A stretch of 64,000 nt of DNA from Flavobacterium sp. ZT3R18 (GCF_007097385.1 NZ_VJZS01000016.1:1-64000); one strand, 5' to 3'; numbered from the stretch's first letter, positions 17,505-26,128 are shown. Notes: a model not told the origin generated them from the sequence alone. Numbers and translations: made by a program.

Positions 17505-18731
17505 CTACAACTCAAATGCTTTTTTAGGATTGTTATCACATAACAATTCTAGTGGGTTTTCAAGCGCTTCTTTAACCGCTACTAAGAAACCAACAGACTC
17601 ACGACCATCGATAATTCTGTGGTCATACGAAAGTGCCACATACATCATTGGGTGAATTTCTACTTTCCCGTTTACAGCAATTGGACGCTCGATAATGTTG
17701 TGCATTCCAAGGATTCCAGATTGTGGAGGGTTGATGATTGGCGTACTCAACATACTTCCAAAAACACCACCGTTTGTAATCGTGAATGTTCCACCAGTCA
17801 TATCATCAACAGTGATTTGTCCGTCACGTGCTTTGATAGCCAAACGTTTGATATCCGCTTCTACTCCACGGAAAGTCAAGTTTTCAGCATTACGAACTAC
17901 AGGCACCATAAGTCCTTTTGGTCCTGAAACCGCAATAGAGATATCGCAAAAATCGAAAGCGATTTTATGGTCACCATCCATCATAGAATTTACGTCTGGA
18001 TACATTTGTAATGCTCTAGTAACGGCTTTGGTAAAGAATGACATATATCCTAAACCTATTCCGCCATGTTTTGCTTTGAATGCATCTTTGTACTCATTAC
18101 GCAACGTATTAATTGGCGTCATGTTTACTTCATTGAAAGTAGTCAACATAGCCGTTTCGTTTTTGGCAGCTACTAATCTCTCAGCAACTTTACGACGCAA
18201 CATAGACAATTTAGTTCTTTCTGTACCACGAGATCCACCAGTAGGAGTTCCCATAGATGGTACAGCATTTACTGCATCATCCTTAGTGATTCTTCCTGCT
18301 TTACCAGTTCCTGTAACAGTCGCTGGAGCAATGTTTTTCTCGTCTAATATTTTTTTGGCTGCTGGAGATGGTGTTCCAGCTGCGTAAGAAGCAACAACAG
18401 GAGCCGCTTTTGGAGCTTCAGCCTTCGCTTCTGCTTTTGGAGCTTCGACAACTTTAGCAGCCTCAACAACTGGAGCTGAACCAGATGGTTTTACTCCATC
18501 AGTATCAATAAGACAAACTACAGCTCCAACAGCAACTGCATCCCCTTCTTCCGCTTTTAGCGTAATAATTCCGCTTACTTCAGCAGGTAATTCAAGAGTT
18601 GCTTTATCAGAATCAACCTCAGCAATGGCTTGGTCTTTCTCTACATAATCTCCGTCTTTCACTAACCAAGTTGCAATTTCAACTTCTTTGATTGATTCCC
18701 CTGGTGATGGGACTTTCATTTCTAAAATCAT
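17505..18731 (-). CDS. sucB: 2-oxoglutarate dehydrogenase E2, dihydrolipoyl succinyltransferase
   Basis: A 408-residue E2 component that transfers the succinyl group from the lipoyl arm to CoA in the TCA cycle. It has a lipoyl domain at about 1-75 with the modified Lys in 'VDSDKATLEL' (Lys 43), an Ala/Pro/Lys-rich linker (85-115), a peripheral subunit-binding domain ('TPSPAAKKILDEKNI') at about 118-155, and a catalytic acyltransferase domain ending with 'LSYDHRIIDGRESVGF', which contains the DHRxxDG active site. It lies downstream of odhA on the same strand, but the two are separated by a HEPN-MNT module, with hepT ending only 11 bp before its start. Confidence 0.95.
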   Translation of the reverse strand: MILEMKVPSPGESIKEVEIATWLVKDGDYVEKDQAIAEVDSDKATLELPAEVSGIITLKAEEGDAVAVGAVVCLIDTDGVKPSGSAPVVEAAKVVEAPKAEAKAEAPKAAPVVASYAAGTPSPAAKKILDEKNIAPATVTGTGKAGRITKDDAVNAVPSMGTPTGGSRGTERTKLSMLRRKVAERLVAAKNETAMLTTFNEVNMTPINTLRNEYKDAFKAKHGGIGLGYMSFFTKAVTRALQMYPDVNSMMDGDHKIAFDFCDISIAVSGPKGLMVPVVRNAENLTFRGVEADIKRLAIKARDGQITVDDMTGGTFTITNGGVFGSMLSTPIINPPQSGILGMHNIIERPIAVNGKVEIHPMMYVALSYDHRIIDGRESVGFLVAVKEALENPLELLCDNNPKKAFEL

Positions 18732-18742
18732 CCTTTATAATT

Positions 18743-19084
18743 TTATTTGTGTTCTTTAATTATTAATTCTATTTGACAATCTAATTCAGGAATTCTGTTT
18801 TGAATGGTATCCCAAACAATTTCATAATCTACCCCTTCATAGTGGTGAATAATTTTATCTCTCATTCCTGCCATATCTTTCCACGGAATGCTATTGTATT
18901 TTAATCTAAAATCTAAACTTACCCTTTTTGAAGCTTCTCCTATAATCTCTAAACATCTTGTAAAAGCTCTTTTTAAAACTTGATCCTCATAGAAAGCCTC
19001 TTCAACTAATCCTTTAGAATGTTCCAAAATAAATTCACATTCTTGTTTTATATGCCTCAAATATTCAATTTCAGATTTCGACAT
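18743..19084 (-). CDS. hepT: HepT-like HEPN toxin (DUF86)
   Basis: A 113-residue all-helical HEPN ribonuclease of the DUF86 class. The catalytic and modified motif RX4HXY is present exactly: Arg 75, DKII, His 80, His, Tyr 82 ('RDKIIHHY'). In characterised HepT-MntA pairs this Tyr is adenylylated by MntA to silence the RNase. It overlaps mntA by 14 bp and ends 11 bp before sucB. Its position inside the odh locus makes polar effects on sucB expression possible. Confidence 0.88.
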   Translation of the reverse strand: MSKSEIEYLRHIKQECEFILEHSKGLVEEAFYEDQVLKRAFTRCLEIIGEASKRVSLDFRLKYNSIPWKDMAGMRDKIIHHYEGVDYEIVWDTIQNRIPELDCQIELIIKEHK

Positions 19085-19373
19085 ATTCCACTTCCTTTAA
19101 TATGTATGGGCCTATAAACTCACTTAATCCCTTTTTGGAAACAACGTCTACTTTGATTTCTTTAAACATATCGTCCATATAATAACAGAAATCTAAAAAA
19201 TTACTGAGTGTTTTTTTGTCTTTTTCAAAATCAATCAACAAATCAATATCACTATTTTCTGTTTGCTCATTTCGAACATAAGAACCAAACAAACCAATTT
19301 CATTGACTCCAAATTTTTTTATGGAATCTCTGTTATCAATTATCTTTTGAATTATGTCCTGTTTATTAAGCAT
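19071..19373 (-). CDS. mntA: MntA-like minimal nucleotidyltransferase antitoxin
   Basis: A 100-residue protein with the MNT signature GSX10DXD exactly: Gly 30, Ser 31, ten residues, Asp 42, Ile, Asp 44 ('LFGSYVRNEQTENSDIDLL'). MNT antitoxins use ATP to add AMP to the Tyr of the HepT RX4HXY motif. A third carboxylate is likely Asp in 'IKVDVVS'. It is the first gene of the pair, with its own -7 box at 19391-19398. It follows odhA and an interspersed repeat element. Confidence 0.88.
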   Translation of the reverse strand: MLNKQDIIQKIIDNRDSIKKFGVNEIGLFGSYVRNEQTENSDIDLLIDFEKDKKTLSNFLDFCYYMDDMFKEIKVDVVSKKGLSEFIGPYILKEVEYVEI

Positions 19374-19390
19374 TTGAAATTAATTTATAT

Positions 19391-19398
19391 CAAAGTTA
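19391..19398 (-). promoter_or_regulatory. -7 box (TAACTTTG) of mntA-hepT
   Basis: On the minus strand TAACTTTG fits TAnnTTTG and lies 17 bp before the mntA start. It sits between the interspersed repeat and mntA, so the TA pair, and perhaps sucB, can be transcribed independently of odhA. Confidence 0.5.
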
Positions 19399-19404
19399 CT
19401 CTTT

Positions 19405-19488
19405 TTAGCCCTGATGGAAGCGACATCCTTTTTCTTTTTCCTTTAAAAAGAAAAAGATACAGCGGACAGCAGGAAATAGCTCCTATAT
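19405..19488. repeat. Interspersed element, copy A (GAAGCGACATCC ... AAGATACAGCGGA)
   Basis: Starts TAGCCCTGATGGAAGCGACATCC, has a hairpin (TTTTTCTTTTT and AAAAAGAAAAA around CCTTT), and ends AGATACAGCGGACAGCAGGAAATAGCTCC. A second copy with a different but still complementary stem is at 59757-59866. It ends just before the odhA stop codon. Confidence 0.75.
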
Positions 19489-19490
19489 TT

Positions 19491-22280
19491 CTATCTAAAT
19501 AAATTCTTGTCAAATACCATTCGTATAGCATCTGCCTGACGGCGTTTTGCTCTAGTATAACTTCCAGAAGCTGGCGCTGCATATGCTTTTAGCGAAGCCA
19601 ATCTCCATTTTACCAAATCAAAATTCATTAACATATAACTGTAGGCTCCCATGTTTTTCGGCTCTTCTTGTGCCCAAACATAATCGTCTGCATTTGGATA
19701 TTGTGCGATAATTGCTTTTAACTGTTCAACAGGCAATGGGAACAATTGCTCGATTCTAACCACCGCAACATCTTTACGTCCATTATTTTCTCGCTCCGCA
19801 GTAATATCATAGTAGAACTTACCAGTACAGAAAACTAAGCTTTTCACATCGGCTTTATTTACGGTAACGTCATCAAAAGTCTCTTGGAAACATCCAGTTT
19901 CAAAATCTTCGATTGGAGAAACTACTCTTGGATCACGCAATAAACTCTTTGGTGTAAACACTATAAGCGGCTTACGGAAAGTAGTTTTCATTTGTCTTCT
20001 TAACAAATGGTAGAAATTCGCTGGAGTGGTACAATCGGCAACAAACATATTTTGTCTGGCGCAAAGTTGTAAATAACGCTCCATTCTAGCCGAAGAGTGT
20101 TCTGCCCCTTGCCCCTCGTATCCATGAGGCAATAACATAACAATTCCGTTTTGATTGTTCCATTTGTCTTCCCCACAAGAAATGTATTGGTCAATCATGA
20201 TTTGAGCACCATTACTGAAATCCCCAAATTGTGCTTCCCAAATCGTTAACGCTTTTGGATTTGTCAAGGCATACCCATAATCAAAGCCTAGAACTCCATA
20301 TTCTGATAAATGGGAATTAAAAATAGTAAACTTACCTGTTGCTCCTTCTAGATTGCTTAGTAAAGTAACTTCTTCCTCTGAGTCTTCTACCTTAACAACG
20401 GCATGTCTGTGAGAAAAAGTACCACGCTCTACGTCTTGTCCAGAAATACGAACATCATACCCTTCTTTCAACAATGAACCATAAGCCAAATGCTCAGCCA
20501 TAGCCCAGTCTAACTTATTGGTTTCGAAAAACATTGTTTTTCTGTCGTTGATTAGCTTTTGGATTTTATTGATAAACTTTTTATCCGTTGGTAAATTACA
20601 GATTACATTGGCAATTTTTGTCAATTCCTCTCTCGGATAAGAAGTATCTACTTTTTCAAGCATTTTCTTATCATTCACTTGTTCAAATCCGTTCCATTCA
20701 TTTTTCATAAATGGAGTAATGATTGTCAAATCTTTTTTGCGGGAAGCTTCTAAATTTTCTTCAAGATTCGATTTATAGTCTTTCTCTAATTGATTTACAT
20801 AAGTGGCATCAATAACACGCTCTGCCAATAATTTTTCGGCATAAATATCTCTTGGATTTTGGTGTTTTGCAATGATTTTATACAAAACTGGCTGTGTAAA
20901 ACGAGGCTCATCCCCTTCGTTATGACCGTATTTTCTGTATCCTAATAAATCAATAAATACGTCACGACCAAACTGCATTCTGAAATCTAATGCAAATGAC
21001 ATGGCATGAACCACCGCTTCGGCATCATCCGCATTTACGTGCAATACAGGCGAAAGCGTTACTTTGGCCACATCAGTACAATAGGTAGAAGAACGCGCAT
21101 CAAGGTAATTGGTAGTAAAACCAACTTGATTATTGATTACAATATGTATGGTTCCTCCCGTTTTGTATCCATCCAATTGCGCCATTTGCACAATTTCGTA
21201 AAGGATTCCTTGACCAGCAATTGCAGCATCCCCGTGAACGGCGATTGGCAATACTTTAGAGAAATCGTTTGGAAAATATTTGTCTTGTTTCGCTCTTGTG
21301 ATTCCTTCAATAATCGCACCTACTGTTTCTAGATGCGAAGGATTTGGAGCCAAATTAATGTTTATCTTTTTGCCTGATCTCGTTACTTTATCGGCAGTAA
21401 GACCTAAATGGTATTTTACATCTCCGTCAAAATATTCCTGATCATAATCTTTACCGTCAAATTCTCCAAAAATGTCTTGAGTTGATTTGCCAAAAATATT
21501 AGCCAAAACATTCAAACGACCACGGTGTGCCATTCCCATTACAAACTGTTCGACACCTTTTTCGGCTGCTTTCTCGATTAAAGCATCAAGAGCAGGAATT
21601 ACCGATTCTCCACCTTCTAGAGAAAATCGTTTTTGACCTACATATTTAGTATGTAAAAAGTTTTCAAAAGAAACTGCTTCGTTTAACTTACCAAGAATTG
21701 TTTTCTTTTCATCCGAAGAGAAAGTAGGTCGATTGTCATTTACACCCAATTTATTCTGAATCCATTCCACCACTTCTGGTTTACGAATGTACATATACTC
21801 GACACCAATGTGTTGACAATAGATCGTTTCAAGATGCACAATAATTTCCCTAAGGGTACATGGTGCATACTTAAGCACTTTTGCCGCATCAAATACAATA
21901 TCTAAATCGGAAACACTTAGTCCAAAATTTTCAATATCTAGTGTAGGAGACGAGACCCTTCTATCTCTTACGGGATTTGTTTTTGTAAACAAATGACCTC
22001 GAGAACGATATCCATCAATCAATTTTAGTACATTGAATTCTTTTTGAAGTTTTTCAGAAATCGCACTAGTATCTACTGCACTTGGAGCAGCAGTACTTGA
22101 AGCTACATTTGAAGTATAGGCAACTGGATTCTCCTCATTATAAGTGGTCATTCCAAAGTCGAAACCCTGAAAAAAACTTCTCCAACTAGGCTCAACGCTA
22201 TCTGGATTTTCTAAATATTGATCGTATAATTGAGCGAAAAATTCGGTATGTGCTGCGTTTAAAAATGAAAACCTATCCAT
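19491..22280 (-). CDS. sucA: 2-oxoglutarate dehydrogenase E1 component
   Basis: A 929-residue thiamine-diphosphate enzyme that decarboxylates 2-oxoglutarate and loads the succinyl group on the E2 lipoyl arm. Family motifs are seen in order: the N-terminal 'DQYLENPDSVEPSWRSFFQGF' E2-binding helix, 'GMAHRGRLNVLANI', 'VHGDAAIAGQGILYE', 'INNQVGFTT', 'GYRKYGHNEGDEP' and 'PHGYEGQGAEHSSARMERY'. Length is normal for sucA. It is the first gene of the odh locus; a -7 box lies 35 bp upstream. Confidence 0.96.
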   Translation of the reverse strand: MDRFSFLNAAHTEFFAQLYDQYLENPDSVEPSWRSFFQGFDFGMTTYNEENPVAYTSNVASSTAAPSAVDTSAISEKLQKEFNVLKLIDGYRSRGHLFTKTNPVRDRRVSSPTLDIENFGLSVSDLDIVFDAAKVLKYAPCTLREIIVHLETIYCQHIGVEYMYIRKPEVVEWIQNKLGVNDNRPTFSSDEKKTILGKLNEAVSFENFLHTKYVGQKRFSLEGGESVIPALDALIEKAAEKGVEQFVMGMAHRGRLNVLANIFGKSTQDIFGEFDGKDYDQEYFDGDVKYHLGLTADKVTRSGKKININLAPNPSHLETVGAIIEGITRAKQDKYFPNDFSKVLPIAVHGDAAIAGQGILYEIVQMAQLDGYKTGGTIHIVINNQVGFTTNYLDARSSTYCTDVAKVTLSPVLHVNADDAEAVVHAMSFALDFRMQFGRDVFIDLLGYRKYGHNEGDEPRFTQPVLYKIIAKHQNPRDIYAEKLLAERVIDATYVNQLEKDYKSNLEENLEASRKKDLTIITPFMKNEWNGFEQVNDKKMLEKVDTSYPREELTKIANVICNLPTDKKFINKIQKLINDRKTMFFETNKLDWAMAEHLAYGSLLKEGYDVRISGQDVERGTFSHRHAVVKVEDSEEEVTLLSNLEGATGKFTIFNSHLSEYGVLGFDYGYALTNPKALTIWEAQFGDFSNGAQIMIDQYISCGEDKWNNQNGIVMLLPHGYEGQGAEHSSARMERYLQLCARQNMFVADCTTPANFYHLLRRQMKTTFRKPLIVFTPKSLLRDPRVVSPIEDFETGCFQETFDDVTVNKADVKSLVFCTGKFYYDITAERENNGRKDVAVVRIEQLFPLPVEQLKAIIAQYPNADDYVWAQEEPKNMGAYSYMLMNFDLVKWRLASLKAYAAPASGSYTRAKRRQADAIRMVFDKNLFR

Positions 22281-22314
22281 AATGTTATTGAATATACTTT
22301 GTTAAATAGTCCGG

Positions 22315-22322
22315 CAAAAATA
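22315..22322 (-). promoter_or_regulatory. -7 box (TATTTTTG) of sucA
   Basis: On the minus strand TATTTTTG matches TAnnTTTG, 35 bp upstream of the sucA start codon. A TTG about 22 bp further upstream may serve as the -33 element. Confidence 0.5.
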
Positions 22323-22395
22323 CGATAAACCAATTTATTTAAATCAATATTTTACGTACTTTTACCTAAAAAATTGTTAAAAAAAAGCCCCTAAT

Positions 22396-22944
22396 ATGAA
22401 AAAAAACTCTTTTCTACCTGTTACAAAGTTTATTTTTATAGCCATCGTCTTATTATTCTGCGAAAACGTAATAGCTCAGTACCAAAGTGCTCCACAATCT
22501 AGAAGTCCTTTTTGGGAAAAAGTACAATTTGGAGGTGGGTTAGGGTTAAGCATCGGAAGTGGATATACTGACATCTCTATAGCACCGAGCGCCATGTACA
22601 ATATAAACCCTTATTTATCAACAGGATTAGGTTTGCAAGCAAGTTACGTATCATCAAAAGGATATTATGACTCTGCAATTTATGGAGCGAGTATTCTTAC
22701 TTATATAAATCCGATTCCGGAAATTCAGCTATCCATAAACTTGAATGAATCTAGAGTCAATAATAATTATCAAACCGTTGGTGGCGGCAATTATTCCGAA
22801 GATTTTTGGAATACAGCCTTATTTTTAGGAGCGGGATATCGTACGGGGAATGTAACCATCGGACTTGCCTATAATGTTTTGTTTGACGAAAACGACAATG
22901 TGTATGGCGATGCTTTAATGCCTTTTGTGAGGGCGTACTTTTAA
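22396..22944 (+). CDS. Small outer-membrane beta-barrel protein
   Basis: A 182-residue protein with a signal peptide (cleavage near residue 28, 'ENVIAQ') followed by amphipathic strands such as 'GGGLGLSIGSGYTDISIAPSA', 'GLGLQASYV' and 'LGAGYRTGNVTIGLAY', ending in 'VRAYF' with a C-terminal Phe. This is the pattern of small 8-10-strand barrels. As far as I remember, relatives have been labelled 'alpha-ketoglutarate decarboxylase', apparently by adjacency to sucA. Nothing in the sequence supports such an enzyme. It is divergent from sucA. Confidence 0.8.
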   Translation: MKKNSFLPVTKFIFIAIVLLFCENVIAQYQSAPQSRSPFWEKVQFGGGLGLSIGSGYTDISIAPSAMYNINPYLSTGLGLQASYVSSKGYYDSAIYGASILTYINPIPEIQLSINLNESRVNNNYQTVGGGNYSEDFWNTALFLGAGYRTGNVTIGLAYNVLFDENDNVYGDALMPFVRAYF

Positions 22945-22972
22945 AGACACCCAATTCGACTTAAAAATAAAT

Positions 22973-22980
22973 TATCTTTG
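22973..22980 (+). promoter_or_regulatory. -7 box (TATCTTTG) of Rpn-type gene
   Basis: TATCTTTG lies only 13 bp before the ATG at 22994, implying a very short or absent 5' leader. Confidence 0.5.
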
Positions 22981-22993
22981 TAAAAAACTCCAA

Positions 22994-23836
22994 ATGCGAT
23001 ATTTAGACCCTAAAAACGATTTGACATTTAAAAAAATATTTGGCGAGCATCCTCACTTGGTCATGAGTTTACTCAATTCATTACTACCATTAGATGTCCC
23101 GATAGTCGAGGTGAGTTATCTTACAGCAGAGCAGGTTCCGCAAATTCCTGGTCTAAAAAACTCTATCGTAGATGTACGTTGCATAGACCAAAACAAACGA
23201 ACTTTTATAGTCGAAATGCAAATGTTTTGGACGGATAGCTTCAAACAAAGAGTTATTTTTAATGCCTCAAAAAGCTATGTAAAACAAATAACCAAAGGAG
23301 GCGAATACAAAGGATTAAAAACAGTCTATGCTTTAAGTCTTGTTAATGAAATTTTCGAACCTAATTCAAAACACTATTACCATCACTATAGTTTAGTTCA
23401 CTCTTTTGAAACTCAAAAAAAACTGGAGGGACTAGAATTTGTTTTTGTGGAACTACCCAAATTCGTACCTGCGAATTTCGAAGAAAAAAAAATGAAAGTA
23501 CTGTGGTTGCGCTTTCTAACAGAAATTCTTGATGGCACTAGTCAAATTCCAATTGAATTATCAGAAAATTCAGAAATAAAAGAAGCGTTAGACATTCTAG
23601 AAGAATCTTCTTTTTCTAAAGAAGAACTTGAAGAGTACGAAAAATACTGGGATTGGGTTCAATGCGAAAGAAGCCTTATATCCGAAGGCGAAGAAAGAGG
23701 AAAAATCGAAGGAAAGATTGAAGGAAAGATCGAAATGATTCTAGAAGGTCATAGAAATGGATTTACAATTGAACAATTAGCTACAATTTCTAAACTGACA
23801 CCTGAAGAAGTTGTCAAAATAATATCAGCAAATTAA
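22994..23836 (+). CDS. Rpn-family recombination-promoting nuclease (PD-(D/E)XK)
   Basis: A 280-residue protein of the Rpn/'PD-(D/E)XK nuclease family transposase' group. It starts 'MRYLDPKNDLTFKKIFGEHP', the family signature. A nuclease core shows 'SIVDVRCIDQNKRTFIVEMQM', where Asp and the ExQ motif provide metal ligands. The C-terminal region has a tandem Gly-Lys-Ile-Glu repeat (23699-23734 region) and then 'FTIEQLATISKLTPEEVVKII'. Rpn proteins are DNA endonucleases linked to RecA-independent recombination or phage defence; they are not classical transposases and no inverted ends are seen here. Confidence 0.88.
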   Translation: MRYLDPKNDLTFKKIFGEHPHLVMSLLNSLLPLDVPIVEVSYLTAEQVPQIPGLKNSIVDVRCIDQNKRTFIVEMQMFWTDSFKQRVIFNASKSYVKQITKGGEYKGLKTVYALSLVNEIFEPNSKHYYHHYSLVHSFETQKKLEGLEFVFVELPKFVPANFEEKKMKVLWLRFLTEILDGTSQIPIELSENSEIKEALDILEESSFSKEELEEYEKYWDWVQCERSLISEGEERGKIEGKIEGKIEMILEGHRNGFTIEQLATISKLTPEEVVKIISAN

Positions 23837-23864
23837 CAGAAATCATTCAAGAAAAAACTTCTAC

Positions 23865-24215
23865 TTAATACTTATTCCTAAACCACACCTTCTGCCATTC
23901 TCTTTTTAGAATCAAAAAGGCAACTTCTTCCGCTAGAATCACTAAATCTGATCCATCCAGTTTTTTTATCTCGTCTTCGGAGACATCAATAATGTATAGC
24001 AAATTGAGGTACTCAGCAAATTTGTACTGAATAAGTCGGTATATTTTTTCGTGCAACTCAATTTTCAATTCGTCTGGCGAAAGACTCAAAGGAAAATCTA
24101 CTGCTTCGTTTGCCAGATTAAAATCCTTATTCATTTGAGTAATCAAATTGACATAAAGCGTTTCTTTCTCGGCTTCTTGGAGTAGTAAATCGGTATTTTT
24201 TGGAGCTATAAACAT
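23865..24215 (-). CDS. Conserved hypothetical protein next to polyprenyl synthetase
   Basis: A 116-residue soluble, acidic, mostly helical protein ('SPDELKIELHEKIYRLIQYKF', 'LLYIIDVSEDEIKKLDGSD'). I do not recognise a named domain, though its size and position after a polyprenyl synthetase gene fit a small protein I recall in flavobacteria. It ends with aromatic and basic residues ('WQKVWFRNKY'). Same strand as the upstream synthetase gene, with a 171-bp gap filled by simple-sequence repeats. Confidence 0.7.
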   Translation of the reverse strand: MFIAPKNTDLLLQEAEKETLYVNLITQMNKDFNLANEAVDFPLSLSPDELKIELHEKIYRLIQYKFAEYLNLLYIIDVSEDEIKKLDGSDLVILAEEVAFLILKREWQKVWFRNKY

Positions 24216-24386
24216 GAGGATTTTTGATTGGTGATTAACGATTTTTGATTGCAGATTGAAGAAGGATTACACTCAATGGATTTTTGATTTTTGATTAACG
24301 TCCCGATAGCTATCGGGATTGATTTATTATTTAAAAAGAGCTCGGTTTAATCGAATGCAAAACTTCTAAAATCAAAAATCTTAAAT
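24216..24386. repeat. Simple-repeat hairpin region with CCCGATAG palindrome
   Basis: Degenerate copies of GATTTTTGATTAACG on one side, complementary copies (AAAATCAAAAATC, TTAAATCTAAAC) on the other, and the palindrome TCCCGATAGCTATCGGGA at 24301-24318 between. It can form an extended weak hairpin. It separates two same-strand genes. Confidence 0.65.
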
Positions 24387-25361
24387 CTAAACTTCCCTCC
24401 CCATCAGGTTTTCTCCAAAAGCTCTTAACATTGCTTTTTTATCCGGTTCGATATTCATTTTTTCTAAAGTTTCAAAAGCTTTAAACGTATATTCTTTTAT
24501 GGTTTCTTGTGTTGCCTCAGAAGCTCCTGAAGCATTGAAAATAGCTTTTACTTCCTCTATCTTTGCATCATTATCGTTTGAATGAATTTCAAATAAATCA
24601 TTCAGTTGCTGTGCTTGTTTGTCATCCGAAAATTCTACAGCTTTCAAATACAAATAGGTTTTCTTGTTTTCGATAATATCTCCTCCTACCTGTTTTCCAA
24701 AAGTTTCCGGATCTCCAAAAGCATCCAAATAATCATCTTGTAACTGGAAAGCCAATCCTAAATGAAGTCCGAAATCATAAATTAAATTGGCATTTTCCTC
24801 AGATGTTTTGGCAATAATGGCACCCATTTTCATGGCAGCGGCAACCAAAACAGCCGTTTTATACTCAATCATTTTGAGGTATTCTGGAATAGTAACATCT
24901 TTACGGGTTTCAAAATCGACATCCCATTGCTGACCTTCGCAAACTTCAAGAGCTGTTTTGCTAAACAATTTGGCTAAATCTCTAAAAACGATTGGCTCGT
25001 ATTGTTCAAAATATTGATACGCCAAAATCAGCATGGCATCTCCCGAGAGAATTCCAGTGTTGATATTCCACTTTTCATGTACGGTTGACGAGCCTCTTCG
25101 CAGTGGTGCATCATCCATAATGTCGTCATGAACTAAAGAAAAATTATGAAAAACCTCAACTGCCATAGCCGCAGGAAGTGCTTGTTTATAATCCGTATTA
25201 AAAACTTCGGCAGTCATTAATGTCAAGACTGGACGCATTCGCTTCCCGCCTAACCTTAGTATGTAATCTATGGGTTCGTATAGATTTTTTGGGTTTTTAT
25301 TAATCGTTTGACTTTCTAAATAAGCAATAAAAAATTCTTGATACTGATGAATGGCGTGCAT
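24387..25361 (-). CDS. Polyprenyl (farnesyl/geranylgeranyl) diphosphate synthase
   Basis: Trans-prenyltransferase of 324 residues that extends allylic diphosphates with isopentenyl diphosphate. It has 'LGGKRMRP' (diphosphate binding, about 38-44), the first Asp-rich motif 'VHDDIMDD' (79-83) and the second 'QDDYLDAFGD' (about 207-216), followed by 'KQVGGDI'. The residue five before the first Asp-rich motif is Phe and the next is Ser, so chain length cannot be settled by eye. It supplies precursors for menaquinone, carotenoids or bactoprenol. Confidence 0.92.
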   Translation of the reverse strand: MHAIHQYQEFFIAYLESQTINKNPKNLYEPIDYILRLGGKRMRPVLTLMTAEVFNTDYKQALPAAMAVEVFHNFSLVHDDIMDDAPLRRGSSTVHEKWNINTGILSGDAMLILAYQYFEQYEPIVFRDLAKLFSKTALEVCEGQQWDVDFETRKDVTIPEYLKMIEYKTAVLVAAAMKMGAIIAKTSEENANLIYDFGLHLGLAFQLQDDYLDAFGDPETFGKQVGGDIIENKKTYLYLKAVEFSDDKQAQQLNDLFEIHSNDNDAKIEEVKAIFNASGASEATQETIKEYTFKAFETLEKMNIEPDKKAMLRAFGENLMGREV

Positions 25362-25417
25362 AAAATAAGATCTTGTTTACTTTCTCCCCTGTCTTTTGGA
25401 CTCAAGTTTGAAAAGCC

Positions 25418-25425
25418 CAAAGATA
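25418..25425 (-). promoter_or_regulatory. -7 box (TATCTTTG) of polyprenyl synthase gene
   Basis: On the minus strand TATCTTTG fits TAnnTTTG and lies 56 bp upstream of the start codon. Confidence 0.5.
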
Positions 25426-25509
25426 CAATTCAAAAGTGATTATCAGTTTCAAAATAAATCTAATTTCTAACTATAGTTTTTCCTTATAAAAGAATTTTAA
25501 AAAAACATT

Positions 25510-25549
25510 GGAAACTTTATTGGTGTTTAAAGTTTCCTGCATATATTTG
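25510..25549 (+). promoter_or_regulatory. TetR-type operator and -7 box of efflux operon 1
   Basis: The 28-bp inverted repeat GGAAAC-N16-GTTTCC (25510-25537; the inner bases ACTTTA and TAAAGT also pair) is followed after exactly 4 bp by TATATTTG (25542-25549). The same 28-bp operator and 4-bp gap recur at 33766 and 33911 before the second TetR gene. The operator covers the -33 region, fitting repression by TetR. Confidence 0.78.
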
Positions 25550-25606
25550 CATCACTAAAATTTATAAAACCAAGCATCAGGGAGCAACATTACTAAAACA
25601 ATAACC

Positions 25607-26128
25607 ATGGAAAATGAATGGGCAATTGATTCAAACGAATCAGACGTATTAATAAAATCTAGACATTCTCTCATAGACTATATGTCAGGAACCAAAAATA
25701 ATTTCAAAGGACATGTAGCCATACAGAACGATGAAGTCGAAGATGCTTCGATTGAATTTTCATTGAATGTGAATGACAAAGGAATCAACTCAACACAAAA
25801 AAATAAGGATTTAAAATTGATTGATTTTTTTGATAAAAATGAATCTCCTGTTATAGAATTCAGATCGACTTCTTTTCAGAAAATAAATAAAAACATCAAT
25901 TTCTTGAAAGGTTTTCTAACCATCAAGAACATTACGAAAGTGGTGGAATTAGATACTGAGTTTATCGGTTTCAACAATTATAATGGCGTTCAAAAAGCCT
26001 CATTTGAAATTACAGGAAACATCAACCGTAAGGATTTTGGATTGAATTACAATATGCTTTCCCAAAATGGAGGTTTTGCAGTAGGCAAAGACATCAGACT
26101 CATTGCCAATTTAGAATTTACACATTAA
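25607..26128 (+). CDS. YceI family protein (lipocalin-like fold)
   Basis: A 173-residue protein with the YceI-type layout: 'WAIDSNESDVLIKSRHSLI', 'KNNFKGHVAI', 'INSTQKNKDLKLIDFFDKNESPVIEF', 'GFLTIKNITKVVELDTEFIG' and the terminal 'DFGLNYN ... VGKDIRLIANLEF'. YceI proteins are beta-barrels that bind long isoprenoid or fatty ligands. No signal peptide is present, so this copy seems cytoplasmic, unlike periplasmic E. coli YceI. It is the first gene after the TetR-type operator, 100 bp before tetR-1, so it probably belongs to the efflux regulon. Confidence 0.87.
   Translation: MENEWAIDSNESDVLIKSRHSLIDYMSGTKNNFKGHVAIQNDEVEDASIEFSLNVNDKGINSTQKNKDLKLIDFFDKNESPVIEFRSTSFQKINKNINFLKGFLTIKNITKVVELDTEFIGFNNYNGVQKASFEITGNINRKDFGLNYNMLSQNGGFAVGKDIRLIANLEFTH

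Noticed and set aside
23699..23734. Tandem repeat in the Rpn-type gene as a contingency locus
   Set aside because: Only three short in-frame Gly-Lys-Ile-Glu units, which are common in this family; a unit change would not shift the frame.
22994..23836. Rpn-type gene as part of an insertion sequence
   Set aside because: No terminal inverted repeats or target duplication seen; family members act as nucleases and are wrongly called transposases.
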